A DNA stretch of 57,803 nt from Thiorhodococcus minor. GTDB taxonomy: Bacteria > Pseudomonadota > Gammaproteobacteria > Chromatiales > Chromatiaceae. Position 1 is the first letter of the stretch. Every line of letters begins with the position of its first letter. Made by a program: the position numbers and the translations under genes. The notes beneath the pieces were generated by a model. That model ran no database searches and was not told the DNA's origin. It worked only from the letters and a program-made list of their open reading frames with translations. The stretch spans positions 1 through 57,803 of the forward strand of contig NZ_JAAIJQ010000036.1 in the NCBI RefSeq assembly GCF_010820565.1. The letters are read 5' to 3'. Below, piece after piece: positions 33,906-43,766 of this stretch.

Positions 33906-35546
33906 ATGCATGAGCGAGACTCTCAAACAACCCCAACGACCTGCCCGCTGATCGTGAGCCATGAGCGAGCCAGAGCGCTGAAGCAAGAGGCCACGCGCCT
34001 GGAGTCCATCTCCCTGACCGCGGCGCAGTTGTGCGACATCGAGCTTTTGCTCACCGGAGCCTATGCGCCCGTGACCCGACTCATGACCCGGCAAGATCTC
34101 GGACCCGAGCCGGCGGCCAGCCAGATTGGCAGGGTCGCGCGACCGCAGCTCCAGGTCTTTCTAGAGGTCAATGCCGCAAGCGCCTCGAAGCTGAGTCTCG
34201 GCCAGCGCGTCGTCCTTCGCGACGACGAAGGTGCGATGCTCGCCGTGCTGACGATCGAGGACATCTGGGATCCCAGGATGGCAGCGAAGGACGCGCTCCC
34301 CCAGGCAACGGAGGCCACCCCGCAAGCCCTTCCGACTCCCGAAACTGAGGCTCGCTGCCTCCGCGTCGGCGGAAGCATCGAAGGGATCGGCACCCCAGGG
34401 CGTCACGACTATCCGGAGCTCAGGGTCACGCCCTCATGGCTCGCAGAGGAGCCTCGCCGGCGGCGTTTGCAGCGGATGATCCTGGTCGACTCGGCCGCCG
34501 AGCTGACGCAGACGGCGCACCAGGCCGTCGCCGCCATTGCAGCGGAGATCGACGCCCTCGTCGTGCTGCAGATCGCCGACGACGGCTTGCAGCCGACCGA
34601 CCTGCGCCTGCATCGAGCAGTGCGCGAATGCCGCGAGGCGCTCAGGCAGTATCCCGCCGGACGGGCACAGCTGGCACTCCTGCCCCTCGTCTCGAAAGGC
34701 AACGACGTCCACGAGCTGCTCCGCAGGGCCGCGGTCTACGGCAACTATGGCGCCACCCACTGCATCCTGGATCCGCGCGACTATGGCCTAGGATCGGGCG
34801 CAGAAGGCTCCGCCGCGCTCTCGAAACTGAGCGCAGAGGGTCTTCTCAAGACAAGTATGACGCTCATCTCCAGCCTCGACCTGACCGGCCCAGCAGGTGG
34901 CCTGACGGCCGATCGCGGCGCCGGCCGCCCGCACGCCAGCCATAGCCGCGGCGCAAGACGCAGTGGTCGGGTGCCTGGGCGGCGCGGCGCAACCTGCTTC
35001 TTCACGGGCCTTTCCGGCGCCGGAAAGTCGACCGTTGCGCGCGCGCTCGCGGCGCGCCTCGGCCAGCTCGACCGCACCGTCAGCCTCTTGGACGGCGACA
35101 TCATTCGCAAGCACCTCTCGAGCGAGCTGACCTTCAGCAAGGAGCACAGAGACCTGAACATCCGGCGCATCGGCTATGTCGCCAGCGAGGTCACAAGGCA
35201 CGCAGGCATCGCCATCTGCGCACCCATCGCGCCCTACCGCATCACCCGCGCAACCGTTCGGGGCATGATCGAAAGCCTAGGTGAGTTCCTCGAGATCCAC
35301 GTATCGACGCCGATACAAATCTGCGAGAAGCGCGATCCCAAGGGCCTCTACGCCAAGGCGCACGCCGGGCTGATCAAGGACTTCACGGGTGTGAGCGACC
35401 CCTACGAGGAGCCCGAGCACCCGGAGATCGCGATCGACACCTCGCAAGTCGAGGTCGAAGACGCCGTCGCTCGGATCGTCGCCGAGCTGCGCGCCCGCGG
35501 CTGCCTCCATGGCTCGGACGACTGGCCCCAAACTGCCGCGGGCTGA
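33906..35546 (+). CDS. cysC: APS kinase fused to a decayed ATP-sulfurylase domain
   Basis: 546 residues from ATG 33906 (AGGGTAA upstream). The N-terminal 350 residues follow bifunctional ATP sulfurylase: PUA-like segment LLTGAYAPVTRLMTRQD, then VLTIEDIWDP, then LLPLVSKGNDVHELL. The catalytic signatures are gone: the QTRNPxHxxH motif is replaced by the region VDSAAELTQTAHQAV, and the GRDHAG motif by LDPRDYGL. The C-terminal 190 residues are an intact APS kinase: P-loop GLSGAGKST (about 368-376), LLDGDIIRKHLS, NIRRIGYVA, KGLYAKAHAG, FTGVSDPYEEP. It would phosphorylate APS to PAPS, the donor for the two sulfotransferases of the locus. Its placement here and not in a cysteine operon supports a role in sulfation (inference). 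Confidence 0.88.
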   Translation: MHERDSQTTPTTCPLIVSHERARALKQEATRLESISLTAAQLCDIELLLTGAYAPVTRLMTRQDLGPEPAASQIGRVARPQLQVFLEVNAASASKLSLGQRVVLRDDEGAMLAVLTIEDIWDPRMAAKDALPQATEATPQALPTPETEARCLRVGGSIEGIGTPGRHDYPELRVTPSWLAEEPRRRRLQRMILVDSAAELTQTAHQAVAAIAAEIDALVVLQIADDGLQPTDLRLHRAVRECREALRQYPAGRAQLALLPLVSKGNDVHELLRRAAVYGNYGATHCILDPRDYGLGSGAEGSAALSKLSAEGLLKTSMTLISSLDLTGPAGGLTADRGAGRPHASHSRGARRSGRVPGRRGATCFFTGLSGAGKSTVARALAARLGQLDRTVSLLDGDIIRKHLSSELTFSKEHRDLNIRRIGYVASEVTRHAGIAICAPIAPYRITRATVRGMIESLGEFLEIHVSTPIQICEKRDPKGLYAKAHAGLIKDFTGVSDPYEEPEHPEIAIDTSQVEVEDAVARIVAELRARGCLHGSDDWPQTAAG

Positions 35547-35738
35547 TGCGATCGCGCCCAGAGACGAGGCGCGGCGCAAGCCGCCCTCGCCTCATGCGAG
35601 ACCGACTCAAGCCGCGGAGATGAGCCGCGTCCTGAGCCGCGCGAGGCGGTGCCCTTGGCACCAGCCAGCGGCGGCTCTCTTTGCGATCTCCCATTGGCAT
35701 GCAAACGCCGGATGAAGTGATCCGGAGGTAGAGCAATC

Positions 35739-37250
35739 ATGTGGACTGACAGTGTCGTGGCAGGGGTTGTCGATCAGAGCACTCCGCCCTGGCGTCTACG
35801 CGACCATAAGGGGACGGTTTCGCTCGTTCACCGGGTCGCGGATGCCATTCTCGTCGCACTGGGGCTTTGGCTCGCCTGCGCCTTCACTGCAGCCGAAGTC
35901 TCCGTGGCTTTGATATCCGCCGGCTTGATCGGCACCGGACTCTTCTATTTCTTGGCCGAGATCAAGGATCTCTACCGGCCCTGGCGCACGGAGTCGGCCC
36001 GGGTGGAAGTATGGCTCGTCCTGGAGACCTGGCTCTTGGTCGCCGGCATCTCCTTGACCGCCATATACGTCCAGCAGGATGCGGCGGAATATCCGCCGGA
36101 CACCATGCTGTATTGGCTGGTGACGACACCACTCCTGCTTGCCGCCTGGCGCTGGAGTGCCCGCTCGGCGCTGCACTATGCACGCGCCCATGGGCTCAAC
36201 ACGCGACGGCTCGCCATCGCGGGCGGCGGCGATCTGGCTCAGCATGTCGCACGCACCATTGAAGACAAGCCATGGATGGGGCTGGATCTGCTCGGCCTCT
36301 TCGATGACGAGCAATCCGATGACGAGCAGGAGGTGGAGCACGAGCCCAATGGGAGCCCCCGCGGAAGCCGTTCGCTGAGCACCTTGGTCGATCTCGCCCG
36401 GCGCGGCGATGTCGACGTGATCTACATCGCGCTTCGGCCAGGTCACAAGGAAAGGGAGTCCGAGGCCCTGCTGCGCAGCCTGGGCGACAGCACTGCGTCC
36501 GTCTATCTGGTCCAGGATCGGCGCGCGCGCGTCGCGGACGGAAGCCAGGGATCGCGCCAGATCCTTCCCAACCTGTGGCGCATCGATGTCCTCCAGCGTC
36601 GACGCCTCGATCTTGGTGGAATCCAAGCCGTCAGCCTCTACGAGACCCCGTTCGACGGCCCCGACGGCTGGCTGAAGCGGCTCGAGGATATCGCCATCAG
36701 CAGTATCGCCCTGGTTCTGCTGGCATTGCCGATGCTCCTCATCGCGGTCGGCGTCAAGCTCTCGGGTCCAGGCCCCGTCTTCTTCAAGCAGCGCAGATAC
36801 GGTCTCGACGGCCGGCAGATCATGGTCTGGAAATTCCGCTCCATGTCGGTCTGCGAAGACGGCGGCAAGGTCAAGCAGGCACGCAAGAACGACTCGCGGA
36901 TCACGCCTTTCGGCGCCTTCCTGAGACGGACCTCTTTGGACGAGCTGCCGCAGTTCGTCAACGTCCTTCAAGGCAGCATGTCGATCGTCGGACCTCGCCC
37001 TCACGCCGTGGCTCACAACGAGCAATACCGCGCGATCATCGGCGGCTATATGCTGCGTCACAAGGTCAAGCCCGGCATCACGGGCTGGGCCCAGGTGAAC
37101 GGCTGGCGTGGCGAGACGGATTCCGTGGACAAGATGGGACGCCGCGTCGATTTCGACCTGGCCTACATCAGAAACTGGTCGATCTGGCTGGATATCTGGA
37201 TCGTCGTCTTGACCTTCTTCAAAGGCTTCGTCCACAAGAACGCCTACTAA
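35739..37250 (+). CDS. Undecaprenyl-phosphate glycosyl-1-phosphate transferase, WcaJ type
   Basis: 503 residues from ATG 35739 with GGAGG ten bases upstream. Four N-terminal membrane helices lead to a CoA-binding-like domain (RRLAIAGGGDLAQHVARTIE at about 155), then a fifth membrane segment (SSIALVLLALPMLLIAVG) and the bacterial sugar-transferase domain with GPVFFKQRRYGLDG, VWKFRSM, LRRTSLDELPQFVNVLQG, SIVGPRPHA and KPGITGWAQVNGWRG. The family loads the first sugar phosphate (glucose or galactose) onto undecaprenyl phosphate at the inner membrane and so starts the repeat unit of a Wzx/Wzy-dependent polysaccharide. Symbols used for relatives are wcaJ, pssY and epsB; I cannot choose among them. 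Confidence 0.92.
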   Translation: MWTDSVVAGVVDQSTPPWRLRDHKGTVSLVHRVADAILVALGLWLACAFTAAEVSVALISAGLIGTGLFYFLAEIKDLYRPWRTESARVEVWLVLETWLLVAGISLTAIYVQQDAAEYPPDTMLYWLVTTPLLLAAWRWSARSALHYARAHGLNTRRLAIAGGGDLAQHVARTIEDKPWMGLDLLGLFDDEQSDDEQEVEHEPNGSPRGSRSLSTLVDLARRGDVDVIYIALRPGHKERESEALLRSLGDSTASVYLVQDRRARVADGSQGSRQILPNLWRIDVLQRRRLDLGGIQAVSLYETPFDGPDGWLKRLEDIAISSIALVLLALPMLLIAVGVKLSGPGPVFFKQRRYGLDGRQIMVWKFRSMSVCEDGGKVKQARKNDSRITPFGAFLRRTSLDELPQFVNVLQGSMSIVGPRPHAVAHNEQYRAIIGGYMLRHKVKPGITGWAQVNGWRGETDSVDKMGRRVDFDLAYIRNWSIWLDIWIVVLTFFKGFVHKNAY

Positions 37251-37420
37251 GGGCGCAAGCAGTCCCAAGAAGCCCCTCCTGCCTTGCGGGGCGGAGCGCC
37301 GAGCAGCCGACGCGGGCGGTCGACGACTTCGCCTCCTTGCAAGAGCGCAAGCTCCAGCCAGACGCGATCCAAGCCTCGCCAATCGCCTAGGGCGCACCTC
37401 CGGAGGCTTGCTTCTCATGC

Positions 37421-37433
37421 GTTATAAGATAAC
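37421..37433. promoter_or_regulatory. Zur-box-like operator before znuA
   Basis: GTTATAAGATAAC is a perfect five-base palindrome with a three-base centre, and closely resembles the GTTATAATATAAC core of gammaproteobacterial Zur sites. It is the most AT-rich spot of the 323-base gap and lies 140 bases before the znuA-like start. Zinc-dependent repression is the inference. Confidence 0.6.
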
Positions 37434-37573
37434 AATCCGAGCCTCCATCCACCCAGCGTGGGGCACGCGCGCCCTGATCTGGCGGTCTTGAGCGCCGGTC
37501 TCGGCACAGCCATGACCCCGGCGCCAAGCGCTGCGCGTATCCCGAGCTGAGCCACCCTAGGAGCGCCGGAGAC

Positions 37574-38488
37574 ATGGCGAGGCTATTGCTGCTGCTCATC
37601 CTCATCACAAGCGCCGTGGAGGCGAGCACGCCGCTTCACGTCTTTGTCAGCATTCCACCCCAGAAGGCGCTCATCGAGAGTATCGGCGGCAACGCCGTAC
37701 AGGTCGAATCACTGGTCCGCCCGGGCTTCAGTCCGCACGGCTACGAGCCGACGCCGGGGCAGATGGCGCGACTCGCGAAAGCCGACCTCTACTTCGGCAT
37801 CGGGCTCCCGCTCGAGACCGCCTGGATGAAGCGCATCCGCGCGGTCAATGAAGACATCAGCTTCCTGGACCTCAGCGGCGGCATCGCGCATCGCCCGCTC
37901 GACGGACACGCGTCGGCCGAGCCCGAGCATCAGGATCCGCCCACAGCACAAGGGCAATCCGCGCCGTCGCACCACCACCACGACGCATCCGAGCTGGATC
38001 CGCACCTTTGGACGAGCCCCCCCTTGGTCAAGCAGATGGGCATTGGCATCGCCGCGTCGCTCGAACGGCTTGCGCCCCAGCACAAGGCAGCATTCGCCAC
38101 TGGGCTCGCCGGCTTCGAAGCGGACCTGGACCAGCTGGACCGAGATATCCGCAAGATTCTGGGCGGCCTCGAGCATCGCCGCTTCTTGGTCTTCCACCCG
38201 TCCTGGGGCTACTTTGCGGAGACCTATGGGCTCGAGCAGATCGCGATCGAGCACCAGGGCAAGGAGCCCGGCCCCCGCAGTCTGGCCAGACTGATCGACC
38301 GGGCAAAGCGCGATGGCATTCGCGTCGTCTTCGCCCAGCCCCAGTTCAGCCGCAAGTCCGCGGAGAAGATCGCGCACGCCATTGGCGGGCGTGTCGTTCT
38401 CGCCGACAATCTAGCCCCAGACTATTTCGAAAACCTAAGGCAGTTCGCGCGCGAGGTGGCGGCGACGGAGGTGCCCGCAAAGCCGTGA
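37574..38488 (+). CDS. znuA: Zinc ABC transporter substrate-binding protein (ZnuA-like)
   Basis: 304 residues from ATG 37574 (AGGAG and GGAG upstream). A signal peptide (LLLLLILITSAVEAS) is followed by the cluster A-I pattern: VSIPPQKALIESIGG, HGYEP with metal His near residue 55, a His-rich loop (SHHHHD), DPHLWTSP, VFHPSWGYFAETYGLEQIAIE and a late Asp in LADNLAPDY. These residues bind Zn(II), or Mn(II) in related proteins, in the periplasm. The ATPase and permease genes are not adjacent, so it is an orphan that would use a transporter coded elsewhere. A Zur-like site lies 140 bases upstream. It interrupts the polysaccharide locus and has no obvious tie to it. Confidence 0.88.
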   Translation: MARLLLLLILITSAVEASTPLHVFVSIPPQKALIESIGGNAVQVESLVRPGFSPHGYEPTPGQMARLAKADLYFGIGLPLETAWMKRIRAVNEDISFLDLSGGIAHRPLDGHASAEPEHQDPPTAQGQSAPSHHHHDASELDPHLWTSPPLVKQMGIGIAASLERLAPQHKAAFATGLAGFEADLDQLDRDIRKILGGLEHRRFLVFHPSWGYFAETYGLEQIAIEHQGKEPGPRSLARLIDRAKRDGIRVVFAQPQFSRKSAEKIAHAIGGRVVLADNLAPDYFENLRQFAREVAATEVPAKP

Positions 38489-38564
38489 GCGGCTCCCTGG
38501 CCTCGGGATTCCCCGGTCCAAGCCCAAATACCGGCCATGCGTCAAGCTCGGGAGGGCTCCGAAC

Positions 38565-39890
38565 GTGGAATCAGCATCAGACGCGGCCTTCATCGGCCTG
38601 GATCTCGGGACCTCCGGCTGCAGGGCGATCGCCGTCGACACCCGCGGGCAAGAGATCGCCCAGGCGCGTGCCGGACTCCCGGCGCCCGAGAGTCCGGCGC
38701 CCGGACACCAGGAGCAAGACCCGGAGCTCTGGTGGACGGCAGCCCAGGAGGTCCTCGGCACCCTGGCGGAAGCACTGAGGGGCCACGCCCCTCGGGCCAT
38801 TTGCGTCGATGCCACATCGGCCACCCTGCTGCTGGCCGAGCCCTCAGGCCAGCCGCTCGGGCCTGCCTTGATGTACAGCGATCAGCGCGCGACCGAGGCC
38901 GCGCGGCGGGTCGCCGAGGTCGCTCCCCCAGACTCTCCCGCCCGAGGCCCAAGCGCGGGTCTGGCCAAGGTCATGGCGCTCGCCGACCGACTCCGGCCGG
39001 GCACCTCGGCCATGGCGCTGCACCAGGCCGACTGGATCGCGGGCAAGCTCTGCGGAGGGTTTGGCGAGAGCGACTGGAACAACGCCCTCAAGACAGGCTT
39101 CGACCCAATCCGACTCAGCTGGCCGAGCTGGGTGCCTGAGCTGCTGCCCCGGGAGATCCAGCTTCCCAGGGTGCGCGCGCCTGGAGCCCAGCTCGGGCTC
39201 TTGACGCCCGAGCTCGCCGAATCCCTGGGAATGCAGGGACGCATTGAGGTCCTTGCCGGCACGACGGACAGCACGGCCGCGGCGATCGCCGCCGGCGCCG
39301 CGCGGCCCGGTGATGCCGTCACCTCGCTCGGGAGCACCTTGGTCGTCAAGATCGTCGCAGACCGCCCCATCGTCGCCAGCCGCTATGGCGTCTACAGTCA
39401 TCGACTCGGAGACGCCTGGCTCGTCGGCGGGGCATCGAACAGCGGCGGCGCCGTCTTGCGCCAGCACTTCACGGACGACGAGATCCGGGCGCTGAGCGCA
39501 GCGATCGATCCAAGCACCGAGACGGGTCTCGGCTACTACCCCCTGCCAGGCACAGGCGAGCGGTTCCCTCGCCACGACCCCGGCCTGAAGCCCGCCCTGG
39601 CGCCGCGCCCGGAGACACCAGACCAATTCCTTCAGGGGCTTCTCGAAGGCATCGCCGCGATCGAGGCGGAAGGCTACGCCAAGCTCGCCGAGCTTGGCGC
39701 CCCGGCGCCGACGCAGGTCGCCAGCCTCGGCGGCGGCTCGCTCAACGACGCCTGGACAGGGATTCGCGCCCGCCTGCTCGGTGTGCCCGTCATGGCGGCC
39801 GCGCACCAGGAGGCAGCCTATGGCGCCGCACTCCTCGCAATGCGCGCCCGCGGCACAGGCGCCCTGGCCAGGGCGTCGCATCCTTCATAG
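38565..39890 (+). CDS. FGGY-family carbohydrate kinase (ribulokinase/xylulokinase-like)
   Basis: 441 residues from GTG 38565 with GGGAGG nine bases upstream. The N-terminal phosphate motif is FIGLDLGTSGCRAIAVD, and the family continues with HQEQDPELWW, AGTTDSTAAAIAAGAARPGD, SLGSTLVVK and the C-terminal ASLGGGSLNDAW plus QEAAYGAALLA. The length (shorter than the usual 480-550) and the DATSATLL segment recall the D-ribulose kinase type found in cyanobacteria and plants. It would phosphorylate a ketopentose or related sugar in the cytoplasm. It lies 77 bp after znuA and 38 bp before the UDP-sugar dehydrogenase; the substrate and any role in the polysaccharide are unknown. Confidence 0.83.
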   Translation: MESASDAAFIGLDLGTSGCRAIAVDTRGQEIAQARAGLPAPESPAPGHQEQDPELWWTAAQEVLGTLAEALRGHAPRAICVDATSATLLLAEPSGQPLGPALMYSDQRATEAARRVAEVAPPDSPARGPSAGLAKVMALADRLRPGTSAMALHQADWIAGKLCGGFGESDWNNALKTGFDPIRLSWPSWVPELLPREIQLPRVRAPGAQLGLLTPELAESLGMQGRIEVLAGTTDSTAAAIAAGAARPGDAVTSLGSTLVVKIVADRPIVASRYGVYSHRLGDAWLVGGASNSGGAVLRQHFTDDEIRALSAAIDPSTETGLGYYPLPGTGERFPRHDPGLKPALAPRPETPDQFLQGLLEGIAAIEAEGYAKLAELGAPAPTQVASLGGGSLNDAWTGIRARLLGVPVMAAAHQEAAYGAALLAMRARGTGALARASHPS

Positions 39891-39928
39891 AATCCGGCGA
39901 CGCCCCGCCCACCCAGGAGACAAGCTAA

Positions 39929-41221
<1,293 letters not shown>

Positions 41222-41264
41222 CCCGGAGCACTCAAGTCGCCCGAGGAGCCGAATCTCGTATTTC

Positions 41265-41499
41265 GAACCGCAAAGACGCAAAGGACGCGAAGAGAACGAG
41301 GGCTTGCCAGCACTGGATCTTCACACAGAGGGATGGCATCCAGCAGTCTAAGCATGTCTCGAGCCGAGAAAGGGCTGCCATTCGGCCAGTCAATCCGGCA
41401 ACTGTCTGACTTTTCTCCCGCTGGAGGCTGATCGCTGGAAGCTGGCTGCTCAATCTTGGTTGAAAGCCTTTGCGATCTTTGCGCGCTTTGCGGTTCAAC
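41265..41499. repeat. Dispersed inverted repeat family A, copy 2
   Basis: The left end GAACCGCAAAGACGCAAAGG and right end GCGCGCTTTGCGGTTCAAC are inverted and 235 bases apart. It fills most of the gap between the dehydrogenase and epimerase genes. The interior shows no gene. Confidence 0.8.
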
Positions 41500-41528
41500 A
41501 ATCTCTTTCTCTGGAATAAGGTCCTTAC

Positions 41529-42536
41529 ATGAAAATCTTGGTCACCGGCAGCGCCGGATTTATCGGCTCCGCGCTGTCCCTGCGACTCCTCGAGCGCGGC
41601 GATGCGGTCATCGGCGTCGACAACCTCAACGACTACTATGACGTCGGGCTCAAGGAGGCGCGGCTCGCCCGCACCAGCAGTCATCCTGCCTTTGCCGACC
41701 TGCGGCTGGACATCGAGGACGGCGAGGCACTCAACCAGGCCTTCGTCGATCATCGCCCGGACCGGGTCGTCAACCTGGCTGCGCAGGCCGGAGTGCGCTA
41801 CTCGATCGAGAACCCCATGGCCTATGTGCGCACCAACCTGGTCGGCTTCGCCAATGTGCTGGAGGCCTGTCGGCACAACGGCGTCGAGCATCTGGTCTAC
41901 GCCTCCAGCAGCTCGGTCTATGGGGCCAATACCGAGATGCCCTTCTCGGTGCACGACAATGTCGACCACCCGCTGAGTCTCTACGCCGCCAGCAAGAAGT
42001 CCAACGAGCTGATGGCGCACACCTACAGCCACCTCTATCAGCTTCCCACGACGGGACTGCGCTTCTTTACGGTCTACGGCCCCTGGGGCCGACCGGACAT
42101 GGCGCTCTTCGAATTCACCCGCGCCATCCTCGCCGGCGAGAAGATCCAGGTCTTCAACTACGGCAAGCACAGACGCGACTTCACCTACGTCGACGACATC
42201 GTCGAGGGCGTGATCCGGGTCCTGGACCAGGTCGCGACGGGCAATCCCGAGTGGTCGGGCGATGCCCCGGACTCCGCGACCAGCCAAGCGCCCTATCGCC
42301 TCTACAACATCGGCAACAACAAGCCGGTCGAGCTGATGGAATACATCGGCGTGCTCGAGGAGCGTCTCGGCAAGAAGGCCGAGATGGAGCTGCTTCCCCT
42401 GCAGCCGGGCGACGTGCCTGATACCTACGCCAACGTCGAGGACCTGGCGCGAGATACCGGCTACCACCCCAGCACCCCGGTCGCGGAAGGCGTCGCACGC
42501 TTCGTCGACTGGTATCTGGACTTCTATCGGGTCTGA
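41529..42536 (+). CDS. UDP-uronate 4-epimerase, CapI type
   Basis: 335 residues from ATG 41529 (GGAATAAGG upstream). NAD loop [12 protein letters not shown] at residue 6, then the UDP-glucuronate epimerase hallmark [31 protein letters not shown], the catalytic SSSSVYG plus [35 protein letters not shown] and [12 protein letters not shown]. Relatives convert UDP-glucuronate to UDP-galacturonate in capsule pathways. The upstream dehydrogenase is of the N-acetyl-sugar type, so the real pair may instead work on UDP-GlcNAc-uronate; this cannot be settled here. It is the last gene of the sugar supply block and converges with rdgC. Confidence 0.9.
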   Translation: MKILVTGSAGFIGSALSLRLLERGDAVIGVDNLNDYYDVGLKEARLARTSSHPAFADLRLDIEDGEALNQAFVDHRPDRVVNLAAQAGVRYSIENPMAYVRTNLVGFANVLEACRHNGVEHLVYASSSSVYGANTEMPFSVHDNVDHPLSLYAASKKSNELMAHTYSHLYQLPTTGLRFFTVYGPWGRPDMALFEFTRAILAGEKIQVFNYGKHRRDFTYVDDIVEGVIRVLDQVATGNPEWSGDAPDSATSQAPYRLYNIGNNKPVELMEYIGVLEERLGKKAEMELLPLQPGDVPDTYANVEDLARDTGYHPSTPVAEGVARFVDWYLDFYRV

Positions 42537-42550
42537 GAGCGGTCAATCTG

Positions 42551-42702
42551 GAACCGCGAAGGCGCGAAGGGCGCGAAGGGCGCAAAGGGCACGAAGAAGA
42601 ACAACAACCTGGCTTTCGCACAGCCTTCACGCTTCGCGTGAAGGCTGCCGCCCTTACAGCGCATTGAAATCCTTCGCGATCTTTGCGCCTTGGCGGTTCA
42701 AA
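42551..42702. repeat. Dispersed inverted repeat family A, copy 3
   Basis: The left end GAACCGCGAAGGCGCGAAGG, with extra tandem GCGCGAAGG-type units, and the right end GCGCCTTGGCGGTTCAAA are inverted over 152 bases. Inside is a perfect-looking short stem (AGCCTTCACGC/GCGTGAAGGCT). It sits between convergent genes. Confidence 0.8.
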
Positions 42703-42723
42703 ATCCCTCGACCGACAAGAGAC

Positions 42724-43632
42724 CTACTGCAGATCGCGCGGCGCCAGGCCGAAGACCTCGTCGAGCCGGGCGATCAGCTGGCGCATCTGCAGCGCCAGGA
42801 TGGCGAACTCCGCGTCCAGACGCATCGCCGGATCCAGATCCTCGTTGTCGAGGTCCTCGAGCAGGGCATCGCCGACGCGCAGCCGCTTGATGGAGAGGTC
42901 GTCGGCCAGGGTGAAGGTCAGGCGCTCGTCCCACTCCAGAGCCAGCTTGGTGGCCCGCTTGCCGGCGCGCATGTGGTTGAGGATCTCGTCGCTGGAGAGG
43001 TCCTGGCCGCTGCAGCGCACGACGCTGGAATTATCGTCGGCATCGCGCAGCTCGCAGGCGTCGGCCGGCACGAAGTCCGCCGGTGCGACGCCGTCCAGGA
43101 GCCAGGAGGTCATCACGGTCGCCGGGGTCTTGTCGGGATCGGGCAGCTTGGCCGGCAGGCTCTCCAGGGTCTCGCGCAGCAGCGAGACGATCTCCTCCGC
43201 CTGCTTCTCGCTGGCGGCGTCGAGCACCAGCCAGCCGGCCTCCGTGTCCACATAGAGCAGTGTCCGGCGCGAGCGGGTGAAGGCGCGCGGCAGCATCTCG
43301 TTGATGATCTGCTCGCGCAGACGGCGGCGCTCGGCCCGCCCGACATCGCGCGCCTCGCCCGCCTCCAGCTCACCGACGCGCTCGTCGAGCGCCTCCGCCA
43401 CGGCGGCGGACGGCAGCAGACGCTCCTGCTTGCGGGCACAGATGAGAAAACAGCCGCTCACCGCATGCACCAGGGCGGCCGTATCCTCCCCCAAGGGCGC
43501 GGCCCAGCCAAGGGTCGCGGTCTCGACCGGCCCGCACGGGCGGAACCGACGTCCGCCCAGCCGCTCCTCCAGCTCGGTCGCATCCAGAGGAAACGGCGTA
43601 TCCAGACGGTAGAGTCGAGCATTCTTGAACAT
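42724..43632 (-). CDS. rdgC: Recombination-associated protein RdgC
   Basis: 302 residues, the usual RdgC length, from ATG 43632 with AGAGG upstream. Recognised from the start (MFKNARLYRL), the conserved LGWAAPLG segment, REQIINEMLPRAFTRSRRT and the C-terminal LDAEFAILALQMRQLIARLDEVFG. RdgC forms a ring-shaped dimer that binds DNA and limits RecA; it is typical of beta- and gammaproteobacteria and helps place the organism. It is divergent from the CorB-like gene with a 100-base shared promoter region. Confidence 0.94.
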   Translation of the reverse strand: MFKNARLYRLDTPFPLDATELEERLGGRRFRPCGPVETATLGWAAPLGEDTAALVHAVSGCFLICARKQERLLPSAAVAEALDERVGELEAGEARDVGRAERRRLREQIINEMLPRAFTRSRRTLLYVDTEAGWLVLDAASEKQAEEIVSLLRETLESLPAKLPDPDKTPATVMTSWLLDGVAPADFVPADACELRDADDNSSVVRCSGQDLSSDEILNHMRAGKRATKLALEWDERLTFTLADDLSIKRLRVGDALLEDLDNEDLDPAMRLDAEFAILALQMRQLIARLDEVFGLAPRDLQ

Positions 43633-43766
43633 GGTGAGCCTCTGTCGAAAAAGCGCCGGAGTATGCCCGACTTTCAGGGAACTGCAAATCGCCGCGATGC
43701 CGTCATTCGCCGCGGGCCGGCCGTTTCGCTAGAATGCCGGCAACTTCAGCCATTTGCCGGCACTCC

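Noticed and set aside
35655-35675. TTGGCACCAGCCAGCGG before the WcaJ-type gene as a sigma-54 site.
   Set aside because: GG and GC are nine bases apart, not ten, and the -12 half does not match TTGC.
35796-37418. Very long open frames opposite real genes (for example 540 codons opposite the WcaJ-type gene, 515 opposite the polymerase gene, 401 opposite the synthase gene).
   Set aside because: Their translations are Arg/Gly/Asp-rich with no family features, and each covers a gene with clear motifs on the other strand. Long antisense frames are expected in GC-rich DNA.
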